The notes: a model not told the origin generated them from the sequence alone. Counted from the stretch's first letter, positions 6,932-15,843 are shown. The stretch is 64,000 bases of DNA from Candidatus Aalborgicola lynettensis (GCA_016719405.1 JADJZE010000021.1:744001-808000), one strand, 5' to 3'. Numbers and translations: made by a program.

Positions 6932-9240
6932 TCATTTCACTTTGCGCAGCAGCCGAAGGCCATTGCCAACGACCAATAAACTGGCTCCCACATCCGCGAA
7001 TACGGCCATCCACATGGTGCCTGCACCTGTAAGGGTCAAGACCAGAAAAACCGCCTTGATACCCAGCGCTAGAACAATGTTCTGTATGAGCAAGGCATGG
7101 GTGCTACGTGATAGGCGAATAAAGCGGGGCAGTTTGCGCAAATCATCATCCATCAAGGCCACATCTGCCGTTTCAATAGCAGTGCCTGTGCCTGCCGCAC
7201 CCATTGCAAAACCAATGTCGGCGCGGGCCAAAGCAGGTGCGTCGTTGATGCCGTCTCCCACCATGCCAACAGCGCCACCCTGTCCAATTTTGCTTGCGAT
7301 CACCTTTAGCTTGTCATCGGGCAGTAAATCGCCACGCGCCTCGTCGATACCGACTTGGGCCGCGATGGCTTGGGCGGTATGAACGTTGTCACCGGTCAGC
7401 ATGACCGTCTTGATACCCAAGTCATGCAGCTCGGCAATAGCTTGGCGGCTGCTGTCTTTGACCGTATCTGCCACGGCAAACATCCCATGGACCATCTGCT
7501 CATCGGCTAACAGAATAACTGTCTTTCCTTGCTTTTCCAGGGCGGACAAACGGGCCTCCAGTGCGTCCGAGCAGCGGCCCTGCTCATGGATAAGCCGGTG
7601 ATTTCCCAAATAGAAAAGTTTTCCGTCGATAACGCCCTTGGTACCAAGTCCGGGTAAGGCTTCAAACGCATCCACATTGCGCAATGCGACGCCATCGCGC
7701 TTGGCGGCTTCCGTCAGGGCTTTGGATACCGGGTGGTCTGAGCGACCCGCCAAGCTGGCTGCCAGGCTGCGCAACTCCGTATCGTTCATCCCACTGAGCA
7801 CCACAAAGTCGGTCTGTGCAGGCTTGCCGTGCGTAATGGTTCCCGTCTTGTCGAGTGCCAACCACTTCAGCTTGCGACCTTCCTCTAGATAGATGCCACC
7901 TTTCACCAAAATGCCCTGGCGTGCTGCTGCAGCCAAGCCGCTGACGATGGTGACCGGGGTAGAGATGACCAAAGCACAAGGGCAAGCAATCACCAGCAGT
8001 ACGAGTGCCTTGTAAATCCAGGTGAACCACTCTGCGCCCATCACCAGTGGCGGCAGAACAGCGACCGCCAATGCAATGGCAAACACAACCGGGGTGTAAA
8101 CACGGGCGAATTGGTCAACAAAGCGTTGGGTGGGTGCACGCGCACCTTGCGCTTCTTCCACTGCGTGGATGATGCGCGCCAGCGTGCTGTCATTGGCTGC
8201 GGCGGTCACGGTGTACTCAAAGGAGCCCGACTCGTTGATCGTGCCCGCAAACACCTGGTCGCCTTCTGCTTTTTCAACGGGAAGGCTTTCGCCGGTAATC
8301 GGCGCTTGGTTGATAGCCGAACGACCACTGACGATTTTTCCGTCTAATGCGATCCGCTCGCCTGGTTTGATGCGTATCCGCGCGTCGACGGTGACTGTTT
8401 TAGCGGCCACTTCCAGCCATGTGCCGTCCAACTGCAACACGGTAGCCCGCTCTGGGGTGAGTTGCATCAGTCCGCGAATTGCATTGCGGGCCCGGTCCAG
8501 CGATTTGGCTTCGATCAGCTCGGCAATAGTGAACAGCACCATCACCATGGCGGCTTCGGGCCATTGACCAAGCAGCAATGCACCTGTCACCGCAATGCTC
8601 ATCAACGCATTGATATTGAGGTTGCCATTACGAATGGCAATCCAGCCCTTTTTGTAGGTGGTGATTCCGCAGGTAAGGACGGCCACTAACGCCAGAATAG
8701 CCGCTATCCAGGTGGGTAAGCCCGCCCATTCAACTGCCTCTGAGGCGATTGCCGCGATTCCGGCAAGAGCCAGGGGCCACCATGGTTTGGCGGGCTCTGG
8801 TGCAGGTGTTTCTTGAGTTGAAGCAGTGTTGGCAATTTCGGGAGTGAAGCCAAGGGAACGCACTGCAGCCAGTATCGGCTCGATTTCGTTCGGGGCATGC
8901 GTTACCGTCAAAACCCGCTGCATTAAATTGAACTCCAGGCCGGTTACACCGGCCATACCACCCAACTTCTTGCGCAGCAGTCCCTCTTCGGTCGGGCAGT
9001 CCATCTGCATGATGCGAATAGGGGTTTGAACTCTATTCGCACTGTTAGCGGGTTTTCCAAGTTGGACCAAGGGCTGTGCTTCGCAAGGTTTTCGGATCCA
9101 CATGAACTTGTGGTGCACGAACTCGTCTTGGATTTTTCTGCTTGCGACGGCGTCGCAGAGCTGCAGCAGGAGTCGCTGTCATGGGAACGGGAGGGATCAT
9201 GATCGTGGTCATGCGAATCGTGCGTGTGGTGGGCGGACAT
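6932..9240 (-). CDS. cadA: Zn/Cd/Pb-translocating P1B-type ATPase, frameshifted near its N terminus
   Basis: The ATPase core is complete: HMA-like domain with MDCPTEE, CPC in the transport helix (IACPCALVIS), phosphorylation site DKTGT, TGES, SDHP, GDGINDAP and the last-helix Asp in FADVGASLL that marks Zn/Cd/Pb pumps. The pump exports divalent metals from the cytosol. The start consistent with the promoter is ATG 9240 (MSAHHTHDSHDHDHD), which begins a His- and Cys-rich metal-binding leader. That leader is in another frame; a -1 shift between about 9060 and 9020 is needed to join it to the core. The core frame alone is open from an internal ATG at 9118. An indel error, a real mutation or a recoding event could explain this. 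Confidence 0.88.
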
Positions 9241-9264
9241 GGGTTTTCCAATCAAGTTACCCAC

Positions 9265-9295
9265 ATTACACAACCTGAAGTTACTATAGAGTCAA
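9265..9295 (-). promoter_or_regulatory. cadA promoter, MerR/PbrR type
   Basis: On the minus strand TTGACT (9295-9290) and TGTAAT (9270-9265) are 19 bases apart, with the dyad-like CTATAGTAACTTCAGG between. Box sequence and spacing match the promoter at 1519-1549. The divergent regulator starts 20 bases away, so one operator probably serves both genes. Transcription would start near 9257, about 17 bases before the ATG at 9240. Confidence 0.8.
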
Positions 9296-9314
9296 GATAA
9301 TTCTGGAGTTCGTC

Positions 9315-9746
9315 ATGAAAATCGGTGAATTGGCCTTGGTGGCGCAGTGCACGGTGGAAACTGTGCGCTATTACGAGAAAGCAGGACTGCTTCCCAAGCC
9401 AGCCCGTACATCGGGGAATTTCCGGTTATACGGGCCTGAGCACGTCGAGCGCCTGCGGTTCATTCGTAACTGTCGTGCGCTTGATATGAGCCAGGAAGAA
9501 ATACACAAATTGCTCGGTCTGATGGATCAACCAGCGGAGGGTTGCGGGGCCATCAACACTGTCTTTGATCAGCATATCAACCATGTAGACGAGCGCATAC
9601 GCGAACTCAAGTACCTCAAGCAGCAACTAGGAGCTTTGCGCAACCGCTGTTCATCCAATCAAGCAGTGGAGGCTTGCGGCATTTTGCAAGGACTGGCTTC
9701 AATGGAAACTGAGGCAAAACCGGAGCGTCACACCCACCTGGGATGA
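9315..9746 (+). CDS. MerR-family metal-responsive regulator (CadR/PbrR type)
   Basis: The 143-residue protein has the N-terminal winged helix (MKIGELALVAQ, VRYYEKAGLL), a dimerisation helix and a metal loop. Cys77, Cys112 and Cys121 are present; their spacing (35 and 9) resembles lead regulator PbrR more than ZntR. The tail is HTHLG. It would twist the 19-bp-spacer promoters at 9265-9295 and 1519-1549 into an active state on metal binding. It is divergent from cadA. Metal preference (Pb, Cd or Zn) cannot be decided from sequence alone. Confidence 0.9.
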   Translation: MKIGELALVAQCTVETVRYYEKAGLLPKPARTSGNFRLYGPEHVERLRFIRNCRALDMSQEEIHKLLGLMDQPAEGCGAINTVFDQHINHVDERIRELKYLKQQLGALRNRCSSNQAVEACGILQGLASMETEAKPERHTHLG

Positions 9747-9937
9747 CTAGGGCTCTTTTGCGACACATGCAAATTGCTCCGGTTTTATATGCGGGTACCG
9801 GTACTAAAAAATTGCGATTCGCTTCCTCCAGACCAATCATTCGAGCCTGGCGGGTTGATCGGATAATGGGCGCTTTTAGTATGGCGAGATCAGATTCTGT
9901 TCCGCCGCACATTTTCAATTGACGCTACATTACAGCA

Positions 9938-10228
9938 ATGCGCAAAACACTCTTGATTGCCCTTATGACTTTGGCATTGGCCCTGGGTGCATTGAGTAGC
10001 AGCGCCCAAAGTGCCGCGAGGTCTATGCAGGGTGATTGCTGTGAAGAGATGTGTCAGGACATGCCCGCTTGCTCCAATATGATCTTGTGCCAAGCCTGCT
10101 CGGTCACCGCGGCCCCGTTGCCTCAAACCGGCGTTTTGGCATCGACTTACCAGCCGACGTTTCCGACCCCAGACCAAGACCGTGTGTCCAGAGGCCCGGC
10201 TTGGCCCATTTGGACCCCGCCGGATTAA
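9938..10228 (+). CDS. secreted Cys-rich protein of the metal island
   Basis: This 96-residue protein has a strong signal peptide (MRKTLLIALMTLALALGALS, cleavage near SAQSA). The mature part has a dense thiol region GDCCEEMCQDMPACSNM followed by LCQAC, seven Cys in about 32 residues, then a Pro-rich tail. It could bind soft metals in the periplasm or be an oxidised, disulfide-bonded protein. No family is recognised. It precedes the Cys-doublet peptide at 10282 by 53 bases and shares its terminator. Confidence 0.7.
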   Translation: MRKTLLIALMTLALALGALSSSAQSAARSMQGDCCEEMCQDMPACSNMILCQACSVTAAPLPQTGVLASTYQPTFPTPDQDRVSRGPAWPIWTPPD

Positions 10229-10281
10229 CTCTTAGTGGACTCCTCCTATCCATTTTTTATTCTCAATTTTCGGGAACCACT

Positions 10282-10413
10282 ATGAAAAACAAAGTTCTTA
10301 AATTCACTACTGGCGCCTTGCTGATGTCTGGCTCGGCCTTGGCCTTTGCTGCGAGCAATTGCTGCGGCGACCTGATGGAATGCTGCCTGCAGCGGCTAGC
10401 TTGCTGCCTATAA
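10282..10413 (+). CDS. tiny secreted peptide with CC-x5-CC-x5-CC
   Basis: The 43-residue product begins MKNKVLKFTTGALLMSGSAL and has a signal peptide with likely cleavage after AFA. The remaining 20 residues hold three adjacent-cysteine pairs at exact seven-residue spacing: CCGDLME, CCLQRLA, CCL. A heptad-spaced pattern of CC doublets would place six thiols on one helical face or form a small metal cluster. An ATG, a signal peptide, position in the metal island and a strong terminator 39 bases downstream support it as a real gene. Function is unknown; a metallothionein-like role is inference. Confidence 0.72.
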   Translation: MKNKVLKFTTGALLMSGSALAFAASNCCGDLMECCLQRLACCL

Positions 10414-10451
10414 AGTACATACGCCAAATCCAGCGTATCACTTGAAGCGAC

Positions 10452-10483
10452 AGGGCCAGTCCATTTGGACTGGCCCTTTTTTT
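10452..10483 (+). terminator. Rho-independent terminator
   Basis: AGGGCCAGTCC (10452-10462), loop ATTT, then GGACTGGCCCT (10467-10477), running into a T tract to 10483. The 11-bp stem is perfect. It ends the transcript of the two Cys-rich genes. Confidence 0.93.
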
Positions 10484-10785
10484 GCGCCCGATCCAAGGAA
10501 CGCAAATTCCGATTGCGAGGAAGCATGCGCTTCCCATGCGAGTGTTGGCGTGCAGAACCATCGTCATGGCACCTTTGCGAACATGACTTTGATTGCAACA
10601 CGCGCGTCCTTTTGGATCACGGGCTATTGACTTCGCAGTCAATCTGAGCCAGATCTCAGCTGACTGTCTTAGGCAAGTGCACTTCCATATCTACGTGGTG
10701 GATAGGGTGACGCAAGACCAATGGGCTTCCCGTTACCTGCCGTTCGTGAGCGTCAGCAAACGCTGCTTATGAAAAGATTTACATA
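10484..10785. other. intergenic stretch left of the RIT element
   Basis: No convincing gene is seen. It contains small hairpins such as ATTGACT-TCGC-AGTCAAT (10626-10643). A short plus-strand reading with HFHIYVVD around 10680 vaguely recalls a transposase but is too short to call. Confidence 0.5.
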
Positions 10786-10792
10786 AGCAGCG
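10761..10792. repeat. palindrome at left junction of the RIT element
   Basis: CGCTGCTTATG (10761-10771) and CATAAGCAGCG (10782-10792) form a perfect 11-bp inverted repeat around 10 bases. Its right arm merges with the left terminal inverted repeat, so it may be a recombination core or a target-site feature. The right end at 14293 lacks this extra arm. Confidence 0.7.
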
Positions 10793-10821
10793 TTATGCAA
10801 AGATCCCAGTTATGAGAAGTT
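10786..10821. repeat. left terminal inverted repeat of the RIT element
   Basis: Begins AGCAGCGTTATGCAAAG and ends TTATGAGAAGTT. These two blocks are identical to the reverse complement of 14258-14293; the seven bases between them differ. This gives 29 or more matching positions of 36. Confidence 0.9.
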
Positions 10822-10943
10822 CCCGAGCAAAGTAGGCCGGCAGGCCGCATAGACACTGGCGATTTGCTATTGATTGGCGATTTGCGCTGGACATAATTTC
10901 GCTTACAGGGCACTACTGACAGTCTCAACTTTTGGAGACCGTC

Positions 10944-12198
10944 ATGTCAGAGATCGCTGCATTGCACCCGGTAATTCGAACCTGGTTGTTCGAGGGCCCA
11001 CTTTCATCCCATGTTTCAGCGTATGTCGCACGACTCAGGCGTGGCCGATATGCCCCCCAGTACGGTGGGGCATTGTCTGAACGGAATGGCTCATTTTTCG
11101 CACTGGATGGTGCAGTGTTCTCTACCGGCCCAGTTGTTGGACGATGGCTGGGTTGACGAGTTCATGCAGCATCACCTGCCACGCTGTGACTGCCCAGGCG
11201 AGGCGATGCGCACGCCCAAGTCGGTTCATGCCGCGCTAACAGCCCTGCTAGAGGTCTTGCGAGAGTGCGGCGTCATCACTGAATTGCCGAAACCGACAGG
11301 TCCGATCGTTGACGAGCTTCGCAACTACGACACCAGCATGCGAGATGCACGGGGCTTGGCCGAGGGGACGCGGCGTAGCTATTTGCGCATCATCGGTCGA
11401 CTGCTGCTTTTCAAGTTCGCAGATCGACCAGTGATCCTTTGCGAGCTTGAGCCTGAGGACGTTCGGCGTTTCATCGCCAGCCAGATGGAGAAGCTGGACT
11501 CGATCAGCAACGCCACCACGATTGCCGCGACATTGCGTGCGTACCTTCGTTACCGCGCCACTTGTGGTGATGCGGTGCAACCGCTGCTGGCTGCCATCGG
11601 ATCAACCGCTCACTGGAGTCTTGCGTCATTGCCCCGGGCGCTGAAGGCCGATGAAGTGGATCGACTAATGAGCTCCTTCACCGCCACGCCAAATTCTCAG
11701 CGGCGAGGCTATGCCATTGTCCGTTTGGCGCTCGATCTGGGACTGCGCAGCATCGAAATCAGCCGCCTTCAAGTGGCCGACATTGACTGGCGCATGGGCA
11801 CCGTAACGCTCAAGCGAACGAAGTCGCACCAGCAGGATGTCCTACCATTACCTGTGGAAACGGGACAAGCGTTGGAAGCGTACATCCGCCACGAGCGCCC
11901 ACAGACCAGTTCCGGGGCCGTGTTTGTGCGCCACCAAGCGCCACACGACAAGCCACTGGGTGTGGACGGTATTCGCGCTGTTGTGCGTGATGCTTTTGTC
12001 CGTGCGGGCATCCCCCACGGTCGATCGCATTCGCTGCGCCACACGCTGGCCTGCCGTATCGTTAATCAGGGAGGCTCGATCAAGGAAGTGGCCGACGTCC
12101 TGCGGCACCGCTCGCTGGACACCTCACTCATTTACGCCAAACTCGATCACGGCGCGTTGGCCGGTGTCGCGCTGGCGTGGCCTGGGAGTGCACAATGA
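10944..12198 (+). CDS. RIT recombinase A (tyrosine recombinase), apparent frameshift
   Basis: The catalytic domain is intact: Arg in LGLRSIEIS, Lys in LKRTKSHQQ, HSLRH, the second His in LRHRSLDTS and Tyr in LIYAKLD. The N terminus MSEIAALHPVIRTWLFEGPL is in another frame up to a run of six C at 11053-11058. Removing one C joins YVARLRRGRYA to PSTVGHCLNGMAHF, which restores the expected SAM-like domain. Without correction translation could begin at ATG 11011, with a shortened arm. A Shine-Dalgarno-like TGGAG lies within a small inverted repeat just before ATG 10944. The stop overlaps the next start by four bases. Confidence 0.8.
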
Positions 12199-13181
12199 AC
12201 GCGCACGTCACCTTGCAGGCCCGGGTCGAACAGTACCTGGCCGAGCGTCGGCATGCGGGCTTTAAGCTCAGTACCATGGGCCACGGCCTGAAACGCTTCG
12301 CCCATTACGTCGACCAGATTGATCACCACGGGCCGTTGACAGTCGATCTGATGGCTGCGTGGGCATCACAGGCCAAGGGGGGTAATGGCGACCGTGCCAC
12401 CTCGGCGCGCCAATTGCGACTGCTGCGCCCATTCACCGCTTGGTTGCGTCAGTTCGATCCGACCACGGAGATACCCGATGAGGCCATCTTCGGGCCGGTG
12501 CCGGGTCGCACGGCACCGCACATTTACAGCGAGCACGAGATCGTGGAACTACTGGGCGCTGCCAGAGGCCTTGGGCGCTCGGGAAGTGTGCTGGCCACGC
12601 TGCGATCGGCCGTGATCGAAACGCTGTTTGGCCTTATAGCCAGCACGGGACTGCGCATCTCCGAGGCGCTAAAGCTTGACGACTCCGACGTGGACTTGAA
12701 GGCCCAGGTACTGACGATTCGCCAGAGCAAGTTTGGCAAATCGCGGCTGGTGCCACTGCACCCCAGCGCTGCCCAAGCAATGGAGAAATACAGAACACAG
12801 CGCAATTTGTATGTGCGTGCCCGGCCACAGGCGCCGTTCTTCGTCTGCACGCGCGGGAAGTTGCTCGGTCAGCCCGTTGGCGATCGGCAGATCCACCGCA
12901 TCTTTGCGCAACTTCGCAAGCAGCTCGGATGGGTCGATCGTGGCACCCATGGTGCGCCTCGCGTGCACGATTTGCGCCACGCTTTTGCTGTGCGTCGACT
13001 GATGCTCTGGCACGAGGAAGGCGTGGACATCGACCAGCGCATGCTGGCACTGTCGACCTACCTCGGCCACGCCAGGGTGACCCACACCTATTGGTATCTA
13101 AGCGGCGTACCGGAGTTGATGAGCTTGATTGGCCAGCGCTTTGAGAAGTTCGCCGATCCTTGGGAGAACGGCGATGAATAA
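12195..13181 (+). CDS. RIT recombinase B (tyrosine recombinase)
   Basis: This 328-residue enzyme is intact. Its catalytic set is seen as Arg in STGLRISEALK, Lys in RQSKFGKSRL, HDLRH, LGHARVTHT and the nucleophile Tyr in TYWYLS. The N-terminal arm-binding/SAM-like domain spans residues 1-100. The ATG at 12195 overlaps the stop of the first recombinase (ATGA), and its own stop overlaps the ATG of the third by eight bases. The three enzymes of RIT elements are thought to act together on the terminal repeats. Confidence 0.9.
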   Translation: MNAHVTLQARVEQYLAERRHAGFKLSTMGHGLKRFAHYVDQIDHHGPLTVDLMAAWASQAKGGNGDRATSARQLRLLRPFTAWLRQFDPTTEIPDEAIFGPVPGRTAPHIYSEHEIVELLGAARGLGRSGSVLATLRSAVIETLFGLIASTGLRISEALKLDDSDVDLKAQVLTIRQSKFGKSRLVPLHPSAAQAMEKYRTQRNLYVRARPQAPFFVCTRGKLLGQPVGDRQIHRIFAQLRKQLGWVDRGTHGAPRVHDLRHAFAVRRLMLWHEEGVDIDQRMLALSTYLGHARVTHTYWYLSGVPELMSLIGQRFEKFADPWENGDE

Positions 13182-14191
13182 GCCGACCACTCCAAGAGCC
13201 CCGCCGAGCTTCGCTGCGCTGGTGCATTCCCTTCTTCAGTGAGCACTTGACGCAGCAGCGTGCCGTGAGTCCGTGCACTGTGGCGACCTACCGGGACGCA
13301 TTCGTGCTGTTCCTGAACTTCACCGCCGGGCACCTGCACAAGCAACCCACGGCGATCCGGCTGGATGACCTCACGCCGACGCTTATTCTGGCCTTCCTCG
13401 ACCATCTTGAGCACGAACGTGGCAATACGGTGCGCACCCGCAATGCCCGGCTGGCGATGCTGCGTACGTTTCTGAAGTTTGCGGGGCACCGCGACGTGGG
13501 TGCACTGGGCTTCATCGAGCAGGCATTAGGTGTGCCAATGAAGCGCTTCGAACGGCCGATACTGGGTTTCTTGTCGCCCGAGGAGATGCTGGCAATCATT
13601 GGCAAGCCCGGCGCGACCTGGACCAGTCGGCGCGATCACTTGCTGTGGCAGATGCTCTACAACACTGGCGCAAGGGTTTCGGAGATCATTGGCGTGTGCG
13701 TGTCCGATGTGTTGTTGGACGGCGTTGCCTGCGTGCACCTGCATGGCAAAGGCCGCAAGCAAAGAACAATGCCTTTGTGGCGATCGACGACCAAGGCGAT
13801 TCGGACGTGGCTAAAGTTCAATCCCGAACTGACGCCCACTTCAACGTTGCTGCCCAATCGTGAGGGCCATCAGATGACGCGAACCAACGTCGCGCAACGG
13901 TTGGCACTGGCGGTGAGCGCGGCAACGTCAGCAATGCCGAGTCTGGGGGATCACCGTATCTCGCCACATACCATCCGCCACACAACAGCGATGCATTTGC
14001 TGCAGTCGGGGGAATCAATTGAGGGGATTGCCCTGTGGCTCGGGCACGAGAGTCCGACCACCACACATCAGTACACACAGGCTAACCTTGCGATGAAGGA
14101 AAAGACGCTTGCAAAGCTGAGGGATCCGGCCACCCAGGCCGCCCGCTTCCGCGCTTCGGACTCGCTGCTCGACTTCCTTAAGAAGCTGTGA
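13174..14191 (+). CDS. RIT recombinase C (tyrosine recombinase), apparent frameshift
   Basis: The catalytic core is complete: Arg in NTGARVSEI, Lys in HGKGRKQRT, HTIRH, LGHESPTTT and Tyr in HQYTQANL. The natural start ATG 13174 (MNKPTTPRAPPSFAALV) runs into a stop at 13239-13241 because of one extra base near CCC 13229-13231. Dropping it gives HSFFSEHLTQQRA in frame with the main body. As the sequence stands, only an internal TTG at 13247 could start the long frame (314 residues), without the usual N terminus. Error or mutation cannot be told apart here. Confidence 0.82.
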
Positions 14192-14193
14192 TT

Positions 14194-14253
14194 ATGAGAA
14201 GGCAATCAAGACATCGGACCATCGTGTACGAATGACCTTGCGGGCCTTCTCAT
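14194..14253. repeat. inner inverted repeat at the right end of the RIT element
   Basis: ATGAGAAGGC (14194-14203) and GCCTTCTCAT (14244-14253) are exact reverse complements after the third recombinase stop. They share ATGAGAA with the terminal repeats, so they may be accessory recombinase binding sites. Confidence 0.6.
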
Positions 14254-14257
14254 GTCC

Positions 14258-14293
14258 AACTTCTCATAATTGACAGCTTTGCATAACGCTGCT
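14258..14293. repeat. right terminal inverted repeat of the RIT element
   Basis: Contains AACTTCTCATAA and CTTTGCATAACGCTGCT, the reverse complement of the two conserved blocks of 10786-10821. It ends 57 bases from the xth stop codon. Confidence 0.9.
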
Positions 14294-14350
14294 CAGTGGA
14301 CATTGCATGTCAAATGCAGGGCCGCAAGCTACCCCCGCCCCAATGCGAAT

Positions 14351-15154
14351 TCACAGCTCGAAGTCGTAGCCCACCGTCACCGGCGCGTGGTCGGAGAACT
14401 TCTCGCCCTTGTAAATGTTCACTGACTGGGCCGTGGCGGCCAGGGCCGGGGTGGCCAGGTGGTAGTCCAGCCGCCAGCCCACGTTCTTGGCGTAAGCCTG
14501 GCCACGGTTGCTCCACCAGGTGTAGCAATCGTCGGTGGTGTCGGGGTGCAGCTGGCGGTACACATCCACCAGGCCGCCGTTGGTCAGCAGTTGCGTCATC
14601 CAGGCGCGTTCTTCGGGCAGAAAGCCAGAGTTCTTTTGATTGCCTTTCCAGTTTTTCAGGTCGATTTCCTGGTGGGCGATGTTGACGTCGCCGCACAGAA
14701 TGAACTCGCGCTGGGCCTTCAACTGCTCCAGGTGGGGTGCAAACTCCGCCAGAAACCGGAACTTGGCCTGCTGGCGCTCTTCGCCCGACGAGCCGCTGGG
14801 AAAGTACGCACTGATGATGGAGCGTTTCTGCGTAGGCGTGTCAAAACGCAGCTCCACGTAGCGGCCTTCGGCGTCGAACTCGGGCGAGCCATAACCCACG
14901 ATCACATCGCTGGGCGTGTGACGGGTGTAGACGGCCACACCGGAGTAGCCTTTCTTTTCGGCAAAGTGGAAATAGCCCCGCAGCTCGGCCAGGGTTTCAA
15001 ACTTGCCTTGCACATCGGCGGCCTGTGCCTTGACTTCCTGCACACAAATACAATCCGGTTGGGTCTGGCGCATCCAGGCTTCCAGGCCTTTGGTGGTGGC
15101 AGAGCGGATGCCGTTGAGGTTGAGGCTGGTTAATTGAAACAAGGAATTCCCCAT
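14351..15154 (-). CDS. xth: exodeoxyribonuclease III
   Basis: The 267-residue AP endonuclease/3'-5' exonuclease has NLNGIRSA, the metal Glu in CICVQEVKAQ, GYSGVAVY, LCGDVNIAHQ, VGWRLDYHLAT and the terminal catalytic FSDHAPVTVGY. It repairs abasic sites and 3' blocks. The start codon (15154-15152) shares a CATG with the pyrE ATG on the other strand; a TTG start slightly downstream is possible. The 3' end faces the metal island and is duplicated in degenerate form at 679-790, suggesting that an element integrated into this end. Confidence 0.93.
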   Translation of the reverse strand: MGNSLFQLTSLNLNGIRSATTKGLEAWMRQTQPDCICVQEVKAQAADVQGKFETLAELRGYFHFAEKKGYSGVAVYTRHTPSDVIVGYGSPEFDAEGRYVELRFDTPTQKRSIISAYFPSGSSGEERQQAKFRFLAEFAPHLEQLKAQREFILCGDVNIAHQEIDLKNWKGNQKNSGFLPEERAWMTQLLTNGGLVDVYRQLHPDTTDDCYTWWSNRGQAYAKNVGWRLDYHLATPALAATAQSVNIYKGEKFSDHAPVTVGYDFEL

Positions 15155-15841
15155 GGTAAATAGTGGCCCCGCGACCCATTAGCCCTGGAGTTTGTCGACT
15201 TTGCGGTGCAATGCGGTGTGTTGCGCTTTGGCGAGTTCAAGACCAAAGCGGGCCGCATGAGCCCTTATTTTTTTAACGCGGGCCTGTTTGACGATGGTGC
15301 CAAGCTGGGGCGTCTGGCCGAATTTTATGCGCAGCGTCTGTTGGACAGTGGCATCGAATTCGACATGGTTTTTGGCCCCGCCTACAAGGGCATTCCTTTG
15401 GGTGCGGCATTGGCAGTCGAGCTGGCGCGCCGGGGCCGCAACGTGCCTTTTGCCTACAACCGCAAAGAGGCCAAGGACCACGGCGAGGGCGGCACGCTGG
15501 TGGGCGCACCGCTGAAGGGGCGGGTGCTGATCGTGGACGATGTGATGTCCGCTGGCACCGCTGCGCGCGAGTCCATTGCCATCATTCAGGCGGCGGGTGC
15601 CACACCCCACGCGGTGTTGATTGCCTTGGACCGGCAGGAAAAGGCCACCGAAAACGGGCAAGACGTGCCCTACAGCGCCGTGCAGTTTGTACAACGCCAG
15701 CTGGGTCTGCAAGTTTGTGCGATTGCGAAACTGGGGGATTTGATGCACTATCTGGCGCAACGCGGCGCCGGTGCGTCCGCTGAGGATCACCAGCGTGTGC
15801 TGGCCTACCGTGCGCGTTATGGCGTAGACGATAAAGGGTAA
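15153..15841 (+). CDS. pyrE: orotate phosphoribosyltransferase, apparent N-terminal frameshift
   Basis: PyrE makes OMP from orotate and PRPP in pyrimidine synthesis. The PRPP loop VLIVDDVMSAGTA and the N-terminal FGEFKTKAGRMSPYF are present. The best start is ATG 15153, with AAGGAA eight bases upstream, but its frame (MVNSGPATH) hits TAG at 15180. Adding one T in CATTAG gives MVNSGPATHLALEFVDFAVQ, the expected N terminus. As written, only GTG 15206 gives an ORF (211 residues), lacking about 18 residues. Because pyrE is essential for prototrophy, a sequencing deletion is the likeliest reason. Confidence 0.9.
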
Positions 15842-15843
15842 CC

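Larger units (their letters stand above)
10786..14293 (+). mobile_element. RIT element (recombinases in trio)
   Basis: Three consecutive tyrosine recombinase genes, overlapping and in one direction, are enclosed by matching 36-bp inverted repeats (10786-10821 and 14258-14293). This is the definition of RIT elements, known from Cupriavidus, Caballeronia and other proteobacteria. Total length is about 3.5 kb with no cargo. Two of the three genes appear to carry a single-base indel near the N terminus, so the element is either newly inactive or affected by sequence error. It sits at the right edge of the metal island, 57 bases from the xth stop. Confidence 0.88.

Noticed and set aside
9020..9060. 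Programmed -1 frameshift site in cadA
   Set aside because: Sequences such as GGAAAACCC and CAAACCCC do not form an X-XXY-YYZ heptamer in the leader frame, and no clear stimulatory structure was seen.
10680..10745. Possible IS91-type transposase fragment (HFHIYVVD reading)
   Set aside because: Only about 20 residues resemble a transposase and there is no second motif, so chance is likely.
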